A DNA stretch of 58,954 nucleotides, taken from Elusimicrobia bacterium RIFOXYA12_FULL_51_18. GTDB taxonomy: Bacteria; Elusimicrobiota; Elusimicrobia; Elusimicrobiales; UBA9959. The position numbers were made by a program, and so were the translations under genes. This document shows, piece after piece, positions 26,443 to 34,228 of the stretch. The notes below the pieces were generated by a model. It was not told the DNA's origin and did not search any database. It saw nothing but the letters and a program-made list of their open reading frames with translations. Numbering within the stretch: the first letter of the stretch is position 1; every line of letters starts with the position of its first letter. The DNA lies in the NCBI GenBank assembly GCA_001800245.1, contig MGVA01000016.1, positions 1 through 58,954 of the forward strand. The letters run 5' to 3'.

Positions 26443-26565
26443 CCAATAACAGGGTTTCTATCCGACCAGCCTTTTCAGACCTTTGAAAGCGCCTATAAAA
26501 AGGGGCGCCGCCGCGGCGAATATTGATTATGACCTCTGATAATTGATATTGTATCAGGCTATAAT

Positions 26566-27063
26566 ATGGAAAAGAGCCATGGACTTGTCTTTAGTACCGC
26601 GGAAATACGGGAAAAGGGCGGACTCACGCTCAAAAAAGCTCTTGATCCTGAATTTTTCGCCGATGTTTTAGAAGGCCCCGCTAAAGTGGCAAATGCGAAT
26701 GTGGATCTGGTTTTTTCCGTGGGAGGCGACTCCCTGTTGCTGGAGGGCGCGGTAGAAGCGGGATTACACCTGGAATGCGCGCGTTGCGGAGAACCCTTTA
26801 CGGGTAAATTCACCGAGCCCTTTGACGAGCTATATGAAGATGCGGTAGAATCTATTGATGTGAGCGGCACGCTCAGAGATTCGGTCGCGTTAATGATGCC
26901 TTTAAAACCGCTTTGTTCCCCGCAATGTAAAGGGCTTTGTCAGGCCTGCGGGGGAAATCTTAATTTGAAGGTCTGCGGCTGTGTTACCGGACAGGAAGCG
27001 GAATTTAGTGAGGCAAAAAAGGAAGGCCCGTTCAAAGACTTAAAGCGGCGGCCGCGGTTGTAA
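26566..27063 (+). CDS. yceD: YceD/DUF177 family protein
   Basis: 165 residues. The central ECARCGEPFTGKF and the C-terminal LCSPQCKGLCQACGGNL motif with four spaced Cys are diagnostic of DUF177/YceD, which nearly always precedes rpmF in bacteria and has been linked to 23S rRNA processing. The location directly upstream of rpmF, plsX and fabG confirms the call. No clear ribosome binding site is present. A TATAAT abuts the ATG but has no suitable -35. Confidence 0.9.
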   Translation: MEKSHGLVFSTAEIREKGGLTLKKALDPEFFADVLEGPAKVANANVDLVFSVGGDSLLLEGAVEAGLHLECARCGEPFTGKFTEPFDELYEDAVESIDVSGTLRDSVALMMPLKPLCSPQCKGLCQACGGNLNLKVCGCVTGQEAEFSEAKKEGPFKDLKRRPRL

Positions 27064-27104
27064 AATTATATTTTCGGTTAAGACGGTAAACAGGAGCTAT
27101 CACC

Positions 27105-27314
27105 ATGCCTAATCCAAAAAGAAAACATTGCCCCGCCAGGCGGGACTCCAGAAGGGCGGCCAACTGGAAACTGGAAACCAAATCCCTTTCATCCTGCCCC
27201 CAGTGCGGCGCGATGCGCCTGCCCCACCGGGTATGCGCCGCGTGCGGAGCATACAACGGCAAGATAGAAATTGTCCGGAAAGAAAAGAAAACGGACGAAC
27301 AGAATCCTAAATAG
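27105..27314 (+). CDS. rpmF: 50S ribosomal protein L32
   Basis: A 69-residue large-subunit protein. MPNPKRKHCPARRDSRRA is the typical L32 N terminus, and a CPQCG...CAACG pair forms the zinc-binding variant. An AGGAG site lies 9 nt before the ATG. The conserved order yceD-rpmF-plsX is kept. Confidence 0.97.
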   Translation: MPNPKRKHCPARRDSRRAANWKLETKSLSSCPQCGAMRLPHRVCAACGAYNGKIEIVRKEKKTDEQNPK

Positions 27315-27393
27315 AACAGAAAGAGGTTAAAGCCGGAGTCCTGGATATAAATAAAACAGACCTCCGGACTTTAAACTTTCGGAACCGTTTAAT

Positions 27394-28431
27394 ATGAGAA
27401 TAGCGCTTGACGCTCACGGTGGGGATTTCGGGCTGAAACCCAATATAGAAGGGGCCATCATGGCCGCCGCCCAGCTGCCCCACGAAATCCTGCTAGTGGG
27501 ACGGGACCCGGAGATCCGGGAGGAACTGCGCCGCCTGGGCGCCGCGCCTTCCGATAAGCTCAGGATCATCCACGCCCAACAAGTGGTGGAGATGGGGAAG
27601 GAGCCTGTAGTAGAATGCCGGTCCAAACCCGACTCCTCCCTGATGGTGGGTGCCGAACTGGTCAAAGACGGCAAAGCCGACGCCTTTATCTCAGCCGGAA
27701 ACTCCGGCGCCGTAATGGTGGCGTCGCTTTTAAAGCTTAAACGCATTCCCGGCATCATAAGACCGGCCATAGCCGCGCCGTTCCCCACGCTCAGAGGCAC
27801 CACCCTGCTGCTGGATGCCGGCGTTAACATGGACTGCAAGCCCTGGCACCTTGTCCAGTTCGCCATAATGGGGTCCATCTTCATGCAGCTGCGCTTTAAT
27901 ATTGATAACCCTTCCGTGGGCCTGCTGTCTATAGGAGAGGAAGAGACCAAAGGAAACACGCTGATCCTTGAAACCATACCGCTCATGAAGAATGTGGGTA
28001 TAAATTTCAAAGGTCCGGTGGAAGGAGGAGATCTGCCCGCCGGAGTCACCGACGTGGTGGTCACCGACGGTTTTATCGGCAATGTATCGCTGAAGGTTTC
28101 GGAAGGTTTGGCCAAAGTCATTTTTAAAATGCTCAAAGAGCAGATCCAACGCAAATTCACCTACAAGATAGGCGCCTTGCTGATGAGAAAAATCTTTACC
28201 GACCTGCGCAAAAAGATGAACCCGGACGAATATGGCGGCGCCCCGCTTCTGGGAGTGAACGGCGTGGTTCTCATCTGCCACGGCAAAACCAATCCCAAAG
28301 CCATCTTCAGCGCGATCAAAGCCGCGGGCGACCTGGCGGGTTACGGTTTGGTGGAAAAGATAAAAAAGCACATGGAACAGGTGAAAGACCAGATAGCGGG
28401 CGAGAAAGCGGCGCCTCTTCCTGAAGATTGA
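27394..28431 (+). CDS. plsX: Phosphate acyltransferase PlsX
   Basis: Converts acyl-ACP to acyl phosphate for phospholipid synthesis. 345 residues with the N-terminal IALDAHGGDFG (canonical DAMGGD), FISAGNSGAVM, TTLLLDAGVN, LLSIGEEETKGN, VVVTDGFIGNV and GAPLLGVNGV. The His in DAHGGD replaces the usual Met. It lies in the yceD-rpmF-plsX-fabG-acpP-rnc block; fabD and fabH are absent from this block. Confidence 0.95.
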   Translation: MRIALDAHGGDFGLKPNIEGAIMAAAQLPHEILLVGRDPEIREELRRLGAAPSDKLRIIHAQQVVEMGKEPVVECRSKPDSSLMVGAELVKDGKADAFISAGNSGAVMVASLLKLKRIPGIIRPAIAAPFPTLRGTTLLLDAGVNMDCKPWHLVQFAIMGSIFMQLRFNIDNPSVGLLSIGEEETKGNTLILETIPLMKNVGINFKGPVEGGDLPAGVTDVVVTDGFIGNVSLKVSEGLAKVIFKMLKEQIQRKFTYKIGALLMRKIFTDLRKKMNPDEYGGAPLLGVNGVVLICHGKTNPKAIFSAIKAAGDLAGYGLVEKIKKHMEQVKDQIAGEKAAPLPED

Positions 28432-28489
28432 GCCGCGTATGGAAGCCGCCGCGCACGGCGATTTTCAATAAGTCTAAAGAAGAACAAAC

Positions 28490-29236
28490 GTGAAAAGATT
28501 TGAAACCAAAACCGTACTCGTCACCGGCGCCCAGCGCGGCATCGGCTACGACATAGCAAAAGCATTCGCCGTAGAAGGCGCCAACGTGGTCATGACGGAC
28601 GTGAACGCGGACGGAGTGAGCGCCGCCGCCAAATCTCTTTCACTGGAAACCGGAGCCAAAACCCTGGCGCTGGCCGCGGATGTGACAAAATTTGAGGACT
28701 GCGAACGCAGCCTGGAAGAAACTCTCAAGATTTTTGAAAAGCTGGACGTACTGGTAAACAACGCCGGTATAACAAAGGACAATCTGGTGCTCCGGATGAA
28801 AGAGGAAGATTTTCAAGCGGTAATAGATGTGAATCTTAAAGGTTCGTTCCTGATGGCTAAAGCGGCCTCAAAGAGCATGCTGCGCCAGCGGAGCGGCCGC
28901 ATCATTAATATCGCCTCCGTAGTAGGGCAGTCGGGAAACGCGGGACAAGCCAATTATTCGGCCTCCAAAGCCGGCATCATAGGCCTGACAAAATCCATGG
29001 CGCGGGAGTTCGCCTCCCGCCAGGTGCTGGTTAACGCCGTGGCCCCCGGTTATATCCGGACCGCCATGACGGACGGGCTCAAGGAAGAAGCGAAGGCCAA
29101 ACTCCTTGAAATGATCCCGCTCGGACGCTTGGGTTCGGGCGCCGATGTCGCCAAGACGGTGTTGTTCCTGGCCGGAGAGGACTCCCCGTATATCACCGGA
29201 CAGGTCCTCGCCGTGAACGGCGGCATTTACATGTAG
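28490..29236 (+). CDS. fabG: 3-oxoacyl-ACP reductase
   Basis: NADPH-dependent ketoreductase of fatty-acid elongation, 248 residues. TGAQRGIG binds the nucleotide, NNAGIT follows, and the catalytic set is Ser143, Tyr156 and Lys160 (YSASK). The C-terminal YITGQVLAVNGGIYM is typical of FabG. The start codon is GTG 28490, preceded by a weak AAGAAG. acpP follows by 45 nt. Confidence 0.95.
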   Translation: MKRFETKTVLVTGAQRGIGYDIAKAFAVEGANVVMTDVNADGVSAAAKSLSLETGAKTLALAADVTKFEDCERSLEETLKIFEKLDVLVNNAGITKDNLVLRMKEEDFQAVIDVNLKGSFLMAKAASKSMLRQRSGRIINIASVVGQSGNAGQANYSASKAGIIGLTKSMAREFASRQVLVNAVAPGYIRTAMTDGLKEEAKAKLLEMIPLGRLGSGADVAKTVLFLAGEDSPYITGQVLAVNGGIYM

Positions 29237-29281
29237 TGGTTTTTTTACGGTAACAAACACATCCTATTGGGAGGACATCTA

Positions 29282-29536
29282 ATGGCAGTAGCTGAAAACC
29301 TGGAAGAGAGAGTTAAGAAGATCATCGTGACCCAGCTGGCGGTGGACATAGCTGAAGTCACCCCCCAGTCGCAGTTCGTGCAGGACCTGGGAGCCGATTC
29401 CCTGGACACCGTGGAACTCGTAATGGCCCTTGAAGAGGAGTTCGATGTTGAAATCCCCGACGAAGACGCCGAAAAAATAAAGACCGTCGGCGAAGCCGTC
29501 TCCTACATCAAGGACAAACTATCCAAGAAAGACTGA
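29282..29536 (+). CDS. acpP: Acyl carrier protein
   Basis: An 84-residue acidic four-helix carrier. Ser40 in GADSLDTVE receives the phosphopantetheine arm. The start at ATG 29282 is preferred because GGGAGGA lies 8 nt upstream; a TTG at 29267 would swallow that site. It lies between fabG and rnc, the usual bacterial order. Confidence 0.97.
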   Translation: MAVAENLEERVKKIIVTQLAVDIAEVTPQSQFVQDLGADSLDTVELVMALEEEFDVEIPDEDAEKIKTVGEAVSYIKDKLSKKD

Positions 29537-29567
29537 CTTCGGGCCGCGCAGACGCCCTGAGTTGCTC

Positions 29568-30248
29568 ATGGACTCGATAGAAAAGCTGATAGGATACAGT
29601 TTCAAGAACAGAGAACTGCTCAAAGAAGCCCTGACTCATAAATCTTATTCTACTGAGCGGGGACAAACCTTGCACAATGAAAGGTTTGAATTTCTGGGCG
29701 ACAGCGTTCTTGGCTTGATAGTATCCTATTATCTTTTTGTGGAACATCCTTCGCAGGACGAAGGCTATCTCTCCAAGGTTAAGTCCGTTCTGGTTTCGCG
29801 CGCGAACCTCGCGCACTGGGCCGACAGTCTAAATCTGGGAGAGCATGTTTTTTTAGGAGTAGGCGAGCATCAGACAGGGGGGGGGAAACGCAGCAGCATT
29901 CTATCCAACTCTTTCGAGGCGCTTATAGGCGCGATATACCTGGACGGGGGGCTTGAACCGGCGGAAACATTCGTAAAGCGCTGGCTCCATGGCCAGGACA
30001 TGGGCGGAATGGAAGAGCGGGACTACAAGAGCGTCCTGCAGGAGATCATACAAAAGCGCCACAAGAAACCGCCGGAGTACGAAATTATCTCAACCGTCGG
30101 CCCCGAACACGATAAGGTGTTCACGATACGGGTCCTGATCGGCAAAAAAGTACTGGGTATGGGCTCGGGCAAGAACAAGAAAGAGGCCCAGCAGGCGGCG
30201 GCCAGGAACGCCATCGATTACCTTGAAAACCACGAGACCAATCCATAG
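29568..30248 (+). CDS. rnc: Ribonuclease III
   Basis: A dimeric double-strand RNA endonuclease for rRNA and mRNA processing, about 226 residues. The signature NERFEFLGDSVLG, the second metal-site helix (FEALIGAIYLDGG) and a C-terminal dsRNA-binding domain (about 155-226, ending GSGKNKKEAQQAAARNAIDYL) are intact. ATG 29568 is chosen over TTG 29562; neither has a good ribosome binding site, so coupling to acpP is possible. A family-1 repeat begins 5 nt after the stop. Confidence 0.95.
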   Translation: MDSIEKLIGYSFKNRELLKEALTHKSYSTERGQTLHNERFEFLGDSVLGLIVSYYLFVEHPSQDEGYLSKVKSVLVSRANLAHWADSLNLGEHVFLGVGEHQTGGGKRSSILSNSFEALIGAIYLDGGLEPAETFVKRWLHGQDMGGMEERDYKSVLQEIIQKRHKKPPEYEIISTVGPEHDKVFTIRVLIGKKVLGMGSGKNKKEAQQAAARNAIDYLENHETNP

Positions 30249-30252
30249 CCAA

Positions 30253-30536
30253 TTAACCCGAATCCTGCAATTCAAGCCGGTTTCCATTGGCACACCGGCG
30301 GCATAAAAAAATGCAATACCTGCGTAGGTGCCGTAAAAGGGCCTATGACCATCAGACGGCCAGGATTTCCCGCAGCAGCGGGTCGTGAATTTTCAGCGCT
30401 ATGCGCGGAAATTCACAATGCTTGCGCAGGTGCCGTCTCAAAGGCCTATGGCCGTCAGACGGCCGAGGGGGTATCCGTCGCGAAGCGGCCCCTGAGCGCT
30501 GCGAAGGGGAAAAATGCAGCTGCATTTTTCAGGTTA
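30253..30536 (+). repeat. Family-1 dispersed repeat, long copy B with internal duplication
   Basis: About 284 bp bounded by TTAACCCGAA and TTCAGGTTA, filling most of the 403-nt gap between rnc and the L-2-hydroxyglutarate oxidase gene. A module of about 45 bp (CCTGCGTAGGTGCCGT ... GGCCTATG ... CAGACGGCC) occurs twice, near 30318-30356 and 30421-30466. Hairpin 1 has stem GTGAATTT (30385-30392) with AAATTCAC (30409-30416). The terminal hairpin is GAAAAATGCA/TGCATTTTTC (30509-30530). Both stems differ from the other copies but pair perfectly. A 98-codon frame across it is not a credible gene. Confidence 0.85.
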
Positions 30537-30651
30537 GACAACACGACGTCCGGACGGCAAAGTTTCAGGCCGTCCGATGAGCATAAGCGCCTGTTACGGC
30601 ATGGTTTCACGGCCCCAATACGGTACGACACCGGGCCTTAAACCACACAAC

Positions 30652-31890
30652 ATGCAGACGGAAAACACCGACTATCTTATAATCGGCGCGGGGATCATCG
30701 GACTTGCGCTTGCCAGTCAGATCCGGGAAAAAATGCCCGGCAAAACCGTCCTATTGCTTGAAAAAGAACCCGATGTCGCTTTCCACAGCAGCGGCAGGAA
30801 CAGCGGCGTTCTGCATGCGGGTTTCTACTACACGGCGAACTCGCTGAAAGCCCGTTTTACCAGGGACGGGAATATCGCGCTCAGGAAGTATTGCAAGGAA
30901 AACGGCCTCGCGCTGAACGAATGCGGAAAAGTTGTGGTGGCCGGGAATGAAACGGAACTTCGCTCTCTTTACGAACTTGAAAAGAGAGGGGCGGCCAACG
31001 GAGTGGAGATAAGGCTTATAGACGCGAAAGAGCTCTCGGAAATAGAACCCAACGCTAAGACTTTCGAAAAAGCTATTTATTCCCCCACAACCGCCACCGT
31101 TGATCCGGTAGAGATATGCTCCTGCATTAAGGAACGGTTATTAGCGTCGGGAACGAGGATATTGTTCGCGGAGGGCTACAAGGCGCGCATCGGAGAGAAT
31201 ATTATTAAAACCACTAAAGGACGCCTTATAAAAGCCGGGCATCTGGTCAACGCAGCGGGACTTTACGCGGACAAAATAGCCAAAGATTTCGGTTTCTCTA
31301 AAAAATACGTCATCATTCCATTTAAAGGCATCTATCTGAAATATTCCGGCGCCGACACTCCGTTAAAAGTCAATGTGTATCCCGTCCCGGATCTTAAAAA
31401 TCCTTTTTTAGGCGTCCACTACACTGTGACCGTGGATGGACATGTGAAATTAGGTCCCACGGCTATCCCGGCTTTCTGGCGCGAGAATTACGGCGGCTTT
31501 GCCGATTTCAGCCCGGCCGAAATGCTGGAGATAGCGGGTTATGAGACCTGGCTGTTTCTGACCAATTCCTTCGGCTTCCGCAGCCTGGCCGCGGATGAGA
31601 TGCGTAAATATTATAAACCTTTTTTTGTGGGTCTGGGACGTAAATTGGTAAAAGATATTAATGCAGCCGGCTTCAACCAATGGAGCAGACCCGGAATACG
31701 GGCGCAGCTCCTGAATACCACGACCTTGGAACTGGTCCAGGATTTTGTTGTTGAAGGAAACAGAGCCAGCACCCACATACTTAATGCCGTCAGTCCGGCG
31801 TTTACCGGAAGCTTCCCGTTTACGCAATGGATCCTGGATAATTATATACACCCTGACAAGGCGGCGGCAGGAGGCGGCATCCAGGGGTAA
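30652..31890 (+). CDS. lhgO: L-2-hydroxyglutarate oxidase family FAD protein
   Basis: 412 residues, DAO-type flavoprotein oxidising L-2-hydroxyglutarate to 2-oxoglutarate. The FAD-binding YLIIGAGIIGLALA (GxGxxG) is near the N terminus, followed by HSSGRNSGVLHAGFYY, which is highly typical of LhgO. Later segments are NAAGLYADKIA, FKGIYLKY, PNPFLGVHYT-like DLKNPFLGVHYT and the C-terminal FTQWILDNY. ATG 30652 is used because the sequence upstream is repeat-derived; no ribosome binding site is visible. Monocistronic. Confidence 0.9.
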   Translation: MQTENTDYLIIGAGIIGLALASQIREKMPGKTVLLLEKEPDVAFHSSGRNSGVLHAGFYYTANSLKARFTRDGNIALRKYCKENGLALNECGKVVVAGNETELRSLYELEKRGAANGVEIRLIDAKELSEIEPNAKTFEKAIYSPTTATVDPVEICSCIKERLLASGTRILFAEGYKARIGENIIKTTKGRLIKAGHLVNAAGLYADKIAKDFGFSKKYVIIPFKGIYLKYSGADTPLKVNVYPVPDLKNPFLGVHYTVTVDGHVKLGPTAIPAFWRENYGGFADFSPAEMLEIAGYETWLFLTNSFGFRSLAADEMRKYYKPFFVGLGRKLVKDINAAGFNQWSRPGIRAQLLNTTTLELVQDFVVEGNRASTHILNAVSPAFTGSFPFTQWILDNYIHPDKAAAGGGIQG

Positions 31891-31963
31891 CCCAAAAAAA
31901 CCGTGGATATCTGCCCCAGACCGAGGGGATTGATAGCCCAGCCGGAAACTTTGTTATCATATT

Positions 31964-32257
31964 ACGGGGTCCGGCGTTATCCGCCCCGCGCATGTGTTCA
32001 GCGCGGGGTGCGACAGGATAGAGAAGATTTGCTTCCTTAGTATTCGGGAGATTTCCGCTGCGGGGGGTTCAGTGCGGCGACTGAGCCCCGACGAAGGAAG
32101 CAAACGCGGAAGGGGTAGGGGAAACCGCGGAGCGGTGTCCGCCTGCGGGTAATCCCCGGAAAGGGTCCCGGCGGCGCCCCCCTCCGGGAGCACCGGACCG
32201 ATAACCTTACGAGGTCCGGCGGTAATCCGCCCCGCGCTGTTAAGCGCGGGGTGCGAC
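31964..32257 (+). repeat. Structured intergenic element with ~50-bp direct repeats and nested hairpins
   Basis: Two near-identical blocks (31964-32014 and 32209-32257) each contain GTCCGGCG-TTAT/TAAT-CCGCC and a hairpin CCCCGCGC/GCGCGGGG with different loops (9 and 6 nt). Between them lie an inverted pair TTGCTTCCTT (near 32029) / AAGGAAGCAA (near 32094) enclosing a second stem GGGGTTCAGT/ACTGAGCCCC, and then further G/C-rich hairpins. The element fills the 388-nt gap upstream of the Gre-like gene and ends 21 nt before its start. No open reading frame is credible here. It could be a structured leader RNA or a small mobile element. Confidence 0.7.
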
Positions 32258-32278
32258 GGGTGAGGGGAGAGACGCTGT

Positions 32279-32782
32279 ATGAGTAGAGCTTTTGTTAAAG
32301 AGGATGCAAATAACCTGCCGGAGGAATTGCCGGAACGACAAGTCAGTGTTTTGCCGAATTATGTTACGCCGCAAGGCCGTGCCGGCCTGGAAAGCCGGCT
32401 GGCTGAACTTATAGAAGCCCGCAAATCGCTCATATCCGGAAAATCCGACGATCCTTTACAGGGTCAACAACTGCGTCTCCTGGAACGCGATCTCCGTTAT
32501 TACGAGGCCCGGCTGAAAAGCGCCATCTTAGTTAACAATTCCGGACCCGGGACCGGGGAAGTGCGCTTCGGCGCTCGGGTCACGGTCAAGGATAGCGCGG
32601 GGACTACGCAGGAGTTCTCAATAGTGGGCGAGGACGAGGCTGACGCGGCGTCCGGGAAAATCAGCTGGGCCTCCCCTCTGGCTTCGGCATTGCTCGGCGC
32701 CCGCCCCGGCGCCAGTGTATCCCTGGTACGAGGCTCGATCGAAACCAAACTGGAAATAACAGCCGTTCGTTATTCAAACTAA
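32279..32782 (+). CDS. GreA/GreB-family transcription factor lacking the catalytic tip motif
   Basis: 167 residues. The N terminus MSRAFVKED...LPERQVS...NYVTPQG is typical of a GreA/GreB-family group distinct from GreA. A coiled-coil segment (about 40-85) is followed by the FKBP-like GreAB C-terminal domain (about 95-166, VRFGARVTVKD ... ISWASPLASALLGARPG). The acidic GDLKEN tip used by GreA for RNA cleavage is missing, so it may act as a Gre-fold RNA polymerase secondary-channel factor without cleavage stimulation. GAGGGGAGAG precedes the ATG. Confidence 0.85.
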   Translation: MSRAFVKEDANNLPEELPERQVSVLPNYVTPQGRAGLESRLAELIEARKSLISGKSDDPLQGQQLRLLERDLRYYEARLKSAILVNNSGPGTGEVRFGARVTVKDSAGTTQEFSIVGEDEADAASGKISWASPLASALLGARPGASVSLVRGSIETKLEITAVRYSN

Positions 32783-32830
32783 ACCGGGGGAAGCGATTGT
32801 TGGCCTTTACAACAATAAGGAAGCTGAAAA

Positions 32831-33730
32831 ATGAAACTTAAGATAGGAATATCGGACACCGATCTCAAAGATCTTCGGCTTAAAGACTGCTTCGAGCATA
32901 CCTGGAATATCAGGAGTATTATTCCCGCAAGACTGCGGAAAAGTACGATCAACCCGCTTAATTCCGGTTTCCCGTCTCCAAATTTCGTTTCAACAATTAT
33001 GCTTGCGGCCGGTTATCTTCTGATGACCGCGGGATTAACGTTTTCCCTGGCTGGAACCCCAGCGCCCGATGTCAAACCGGCCATGGACGGCATAGATTCT
33101 GAAATAGTCGCTAAAGCGGAAAAAAACGGATCAATGCTCACCGTATTAATGATAGATATTGATAAGGACGAACCCGCTGAGCTTCAAAGAAAGCTCCAGA
33201 TACTTAAAACCGTCCAAAAAGAAATTGGCGAAGAGAATCTTCTGCGGTTGGAAATAATCGAAGAATTAAAAAAGACCCAGTATGCGCTCCAGATGTTCGG
33301 CCTCAGACCGTCCCAGGATCACCGGGAAAAGGATCAAAAGCTCTCCGCCCTTGAAAAAATAGGTAAGATCATCGCCGCTTCCGCCAAGGAAACGGAAGAT
33401 TCACGAAAAGCAAAGGACAGTCTAAACGCATTCCGGTCCGCGCTGGCCGTTTTCCACGCGGATAAAAGCGGGTTTTTTCCGGTAAATCCGGAGGAACTGG
33501 TGGACAAATATCTGCCGAGAATCCCATACATCAAGCTTCCGGGACACCCTACCGGGAATAATTCGGTCCAGATCCTGACAGGAATTAAGAGTACGGAAGA
33601 GCTTTTTCAGAAAGTCGGTGATTCCGGCGGCTGGTTTTATGTCGGAGACAAGGCGTCTCCAATATGGGGAACCGTGATTTTTGACTGCAACCACAGGGAT
33701 TATAACGGCACCGCCATGTATAGATATTAA
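32831..33730 (+). CDS. Membrane protein with coiled coil and pilin-type C-terminal domain
   Basis: 299 residues. A cytoplasmic N-terminal segment (about 1-52) precedes one membrane helix (about 56-78, TIMLAAGYLLMTAGLTFSLAG). A charged helical, probably coiled-coil region covers about 95-190. The last 100 residues match the small protein at 11185-11577: FRSALAVFHADKSGFFP, YIKLPGH, then GGWFYVGD, GTVIFDCNH and RDYNG. This resembles pseudopilin C-terminal domains, but the N terminus has no prepilin cleavage motif. An AAGGAAG site precedes the ATG, and a terminator follows. Function unknown; surface exposure is likely. Confidence 0.65.
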   Translation: MKLKIGISDTDLKDLRLKDCFEHTWNIRSIIPARLRKSTINPLNSGFPSPNFVSTIMLAAGYLLMTAGLTFSLAGTPAPDVKPAMDGIDSEIVAKAEKNGSMLTVLMIDIDKDEPAELQRKLQILKTVQKEIGEENLLRLEIIEELKKTQYALQMFGLRPSQDHREKDQKLSALEKIGKIIAASAKETEDSRKAKDSLNAFRSALAVFHADKSGFFPVNPEELVDKYLPRIPYIKLPGHPTGNNSVQILTGIKSTEELFQKVGDSGGWFYVGDKASPIWGTVIFDCNHRDYNGTAMYRY

Positions 33731-33807
33731 TCCGGATCCCGCTGTTATCCGGCGCACAGCGGCCCCTAACCTTTGCGAGGGGGGAAACATCTTTTATATT
33801 CACAATA

Positions 33808-33835
33808 AAAAAACCCGCGGTTAAGCGGGTTTTTT
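33808..33835. terminator. Bidirectional rho-independent terminator
   Basis: AAAAAACCCGC (33808-33818) and GCGGGTTTTTT (33825-33835) form an 11-bp stem with a GGTTAA loop. It has a T run on both strands and sits between the convergent pilin-like gene and the cold shock gene. Confidence 0.9.
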
Positions 33836-33852
33836 ATTTGTAAAGCCGGGCT

Positions 33853-34056
33853 TTACAGTTTAACGACTTTGGTGGCTTTGGGGCCCTTTTCGCCCTGCGC
33901 TACTTCGAACTCCACAGCCTGTCCTTCAGCAAGCGTTTTGAAACCATCCCCTTGTATATCCTGATGGTGCACAAAAAGCTCCGTCCCGCCTTCGTCGGGG
34001 GTGATAAAACCGTAACCTTTTTTGTCGTTAAACCACTTCACTTTTCCTTTCGTCAT
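33853..34056 (-). CDS. Cold shock domain protein (CspA family)
   Basis: A 67-residue single-stranded nucleic-acid-binding OB fold. RNP1 KGYGFI and RNP2 ELFVHH are intact, with the typical start [11 protein letters not shown]. The start at ATG 34056 is preferred: AAAGGA lies about 11 nt upstream, and an in-frame GTG at 34086 would add ten atypical residues. The predicted leader is about 50 nt. Monocistronic between a promoter and a terminator. Confidence 0.95.
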   Translation of the reverse strand: MTKGKVKWFNDKKGYGFITPDEGGTELFVHHQDIQGDGFKTLAEGQAVEFEVAQGEKGPKATKVVKL

Positions 34057-34113
34057 TTGTTTATATGTCCTTTCGCCTAAGTCCACACTTCGGCGTTTAT
34101 ATTTCCTGAGTAA

Positions 34114-34142
34114 ATACTACAAGTTTCGCGGCAAAAATGCAA
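34114..34142 (-). promoter_or_regulatory. Sigma-70-type promoter of the cold shock gene
   Basis: On the minus strand TTGCAT (34142-34137) and TAGTAT (34119-34114) are spaced 17 nt apart, about 58 nt upstream of the ATG. Confidence 0.65.
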
Positions 34143-34228
34143 ACATTTTTATTGCCCATTTAAAGGATTTTTTGGGAGAGACGTGAACAATCCGCTTTCC
34201 GCCTATTACTTCAGATTTGGCGTACGCC

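Noticed and set aside
26560-26565. TATAAT immediately before the yceD start
   Set aside because: No -35 at proper spacing, and the transcript would start inside the gene.
30345-30641. A 98-codon frame between rnc and lhgO
   Set aside because: It lies mostly inside dispersed repeat copy B and has no protein-like features.
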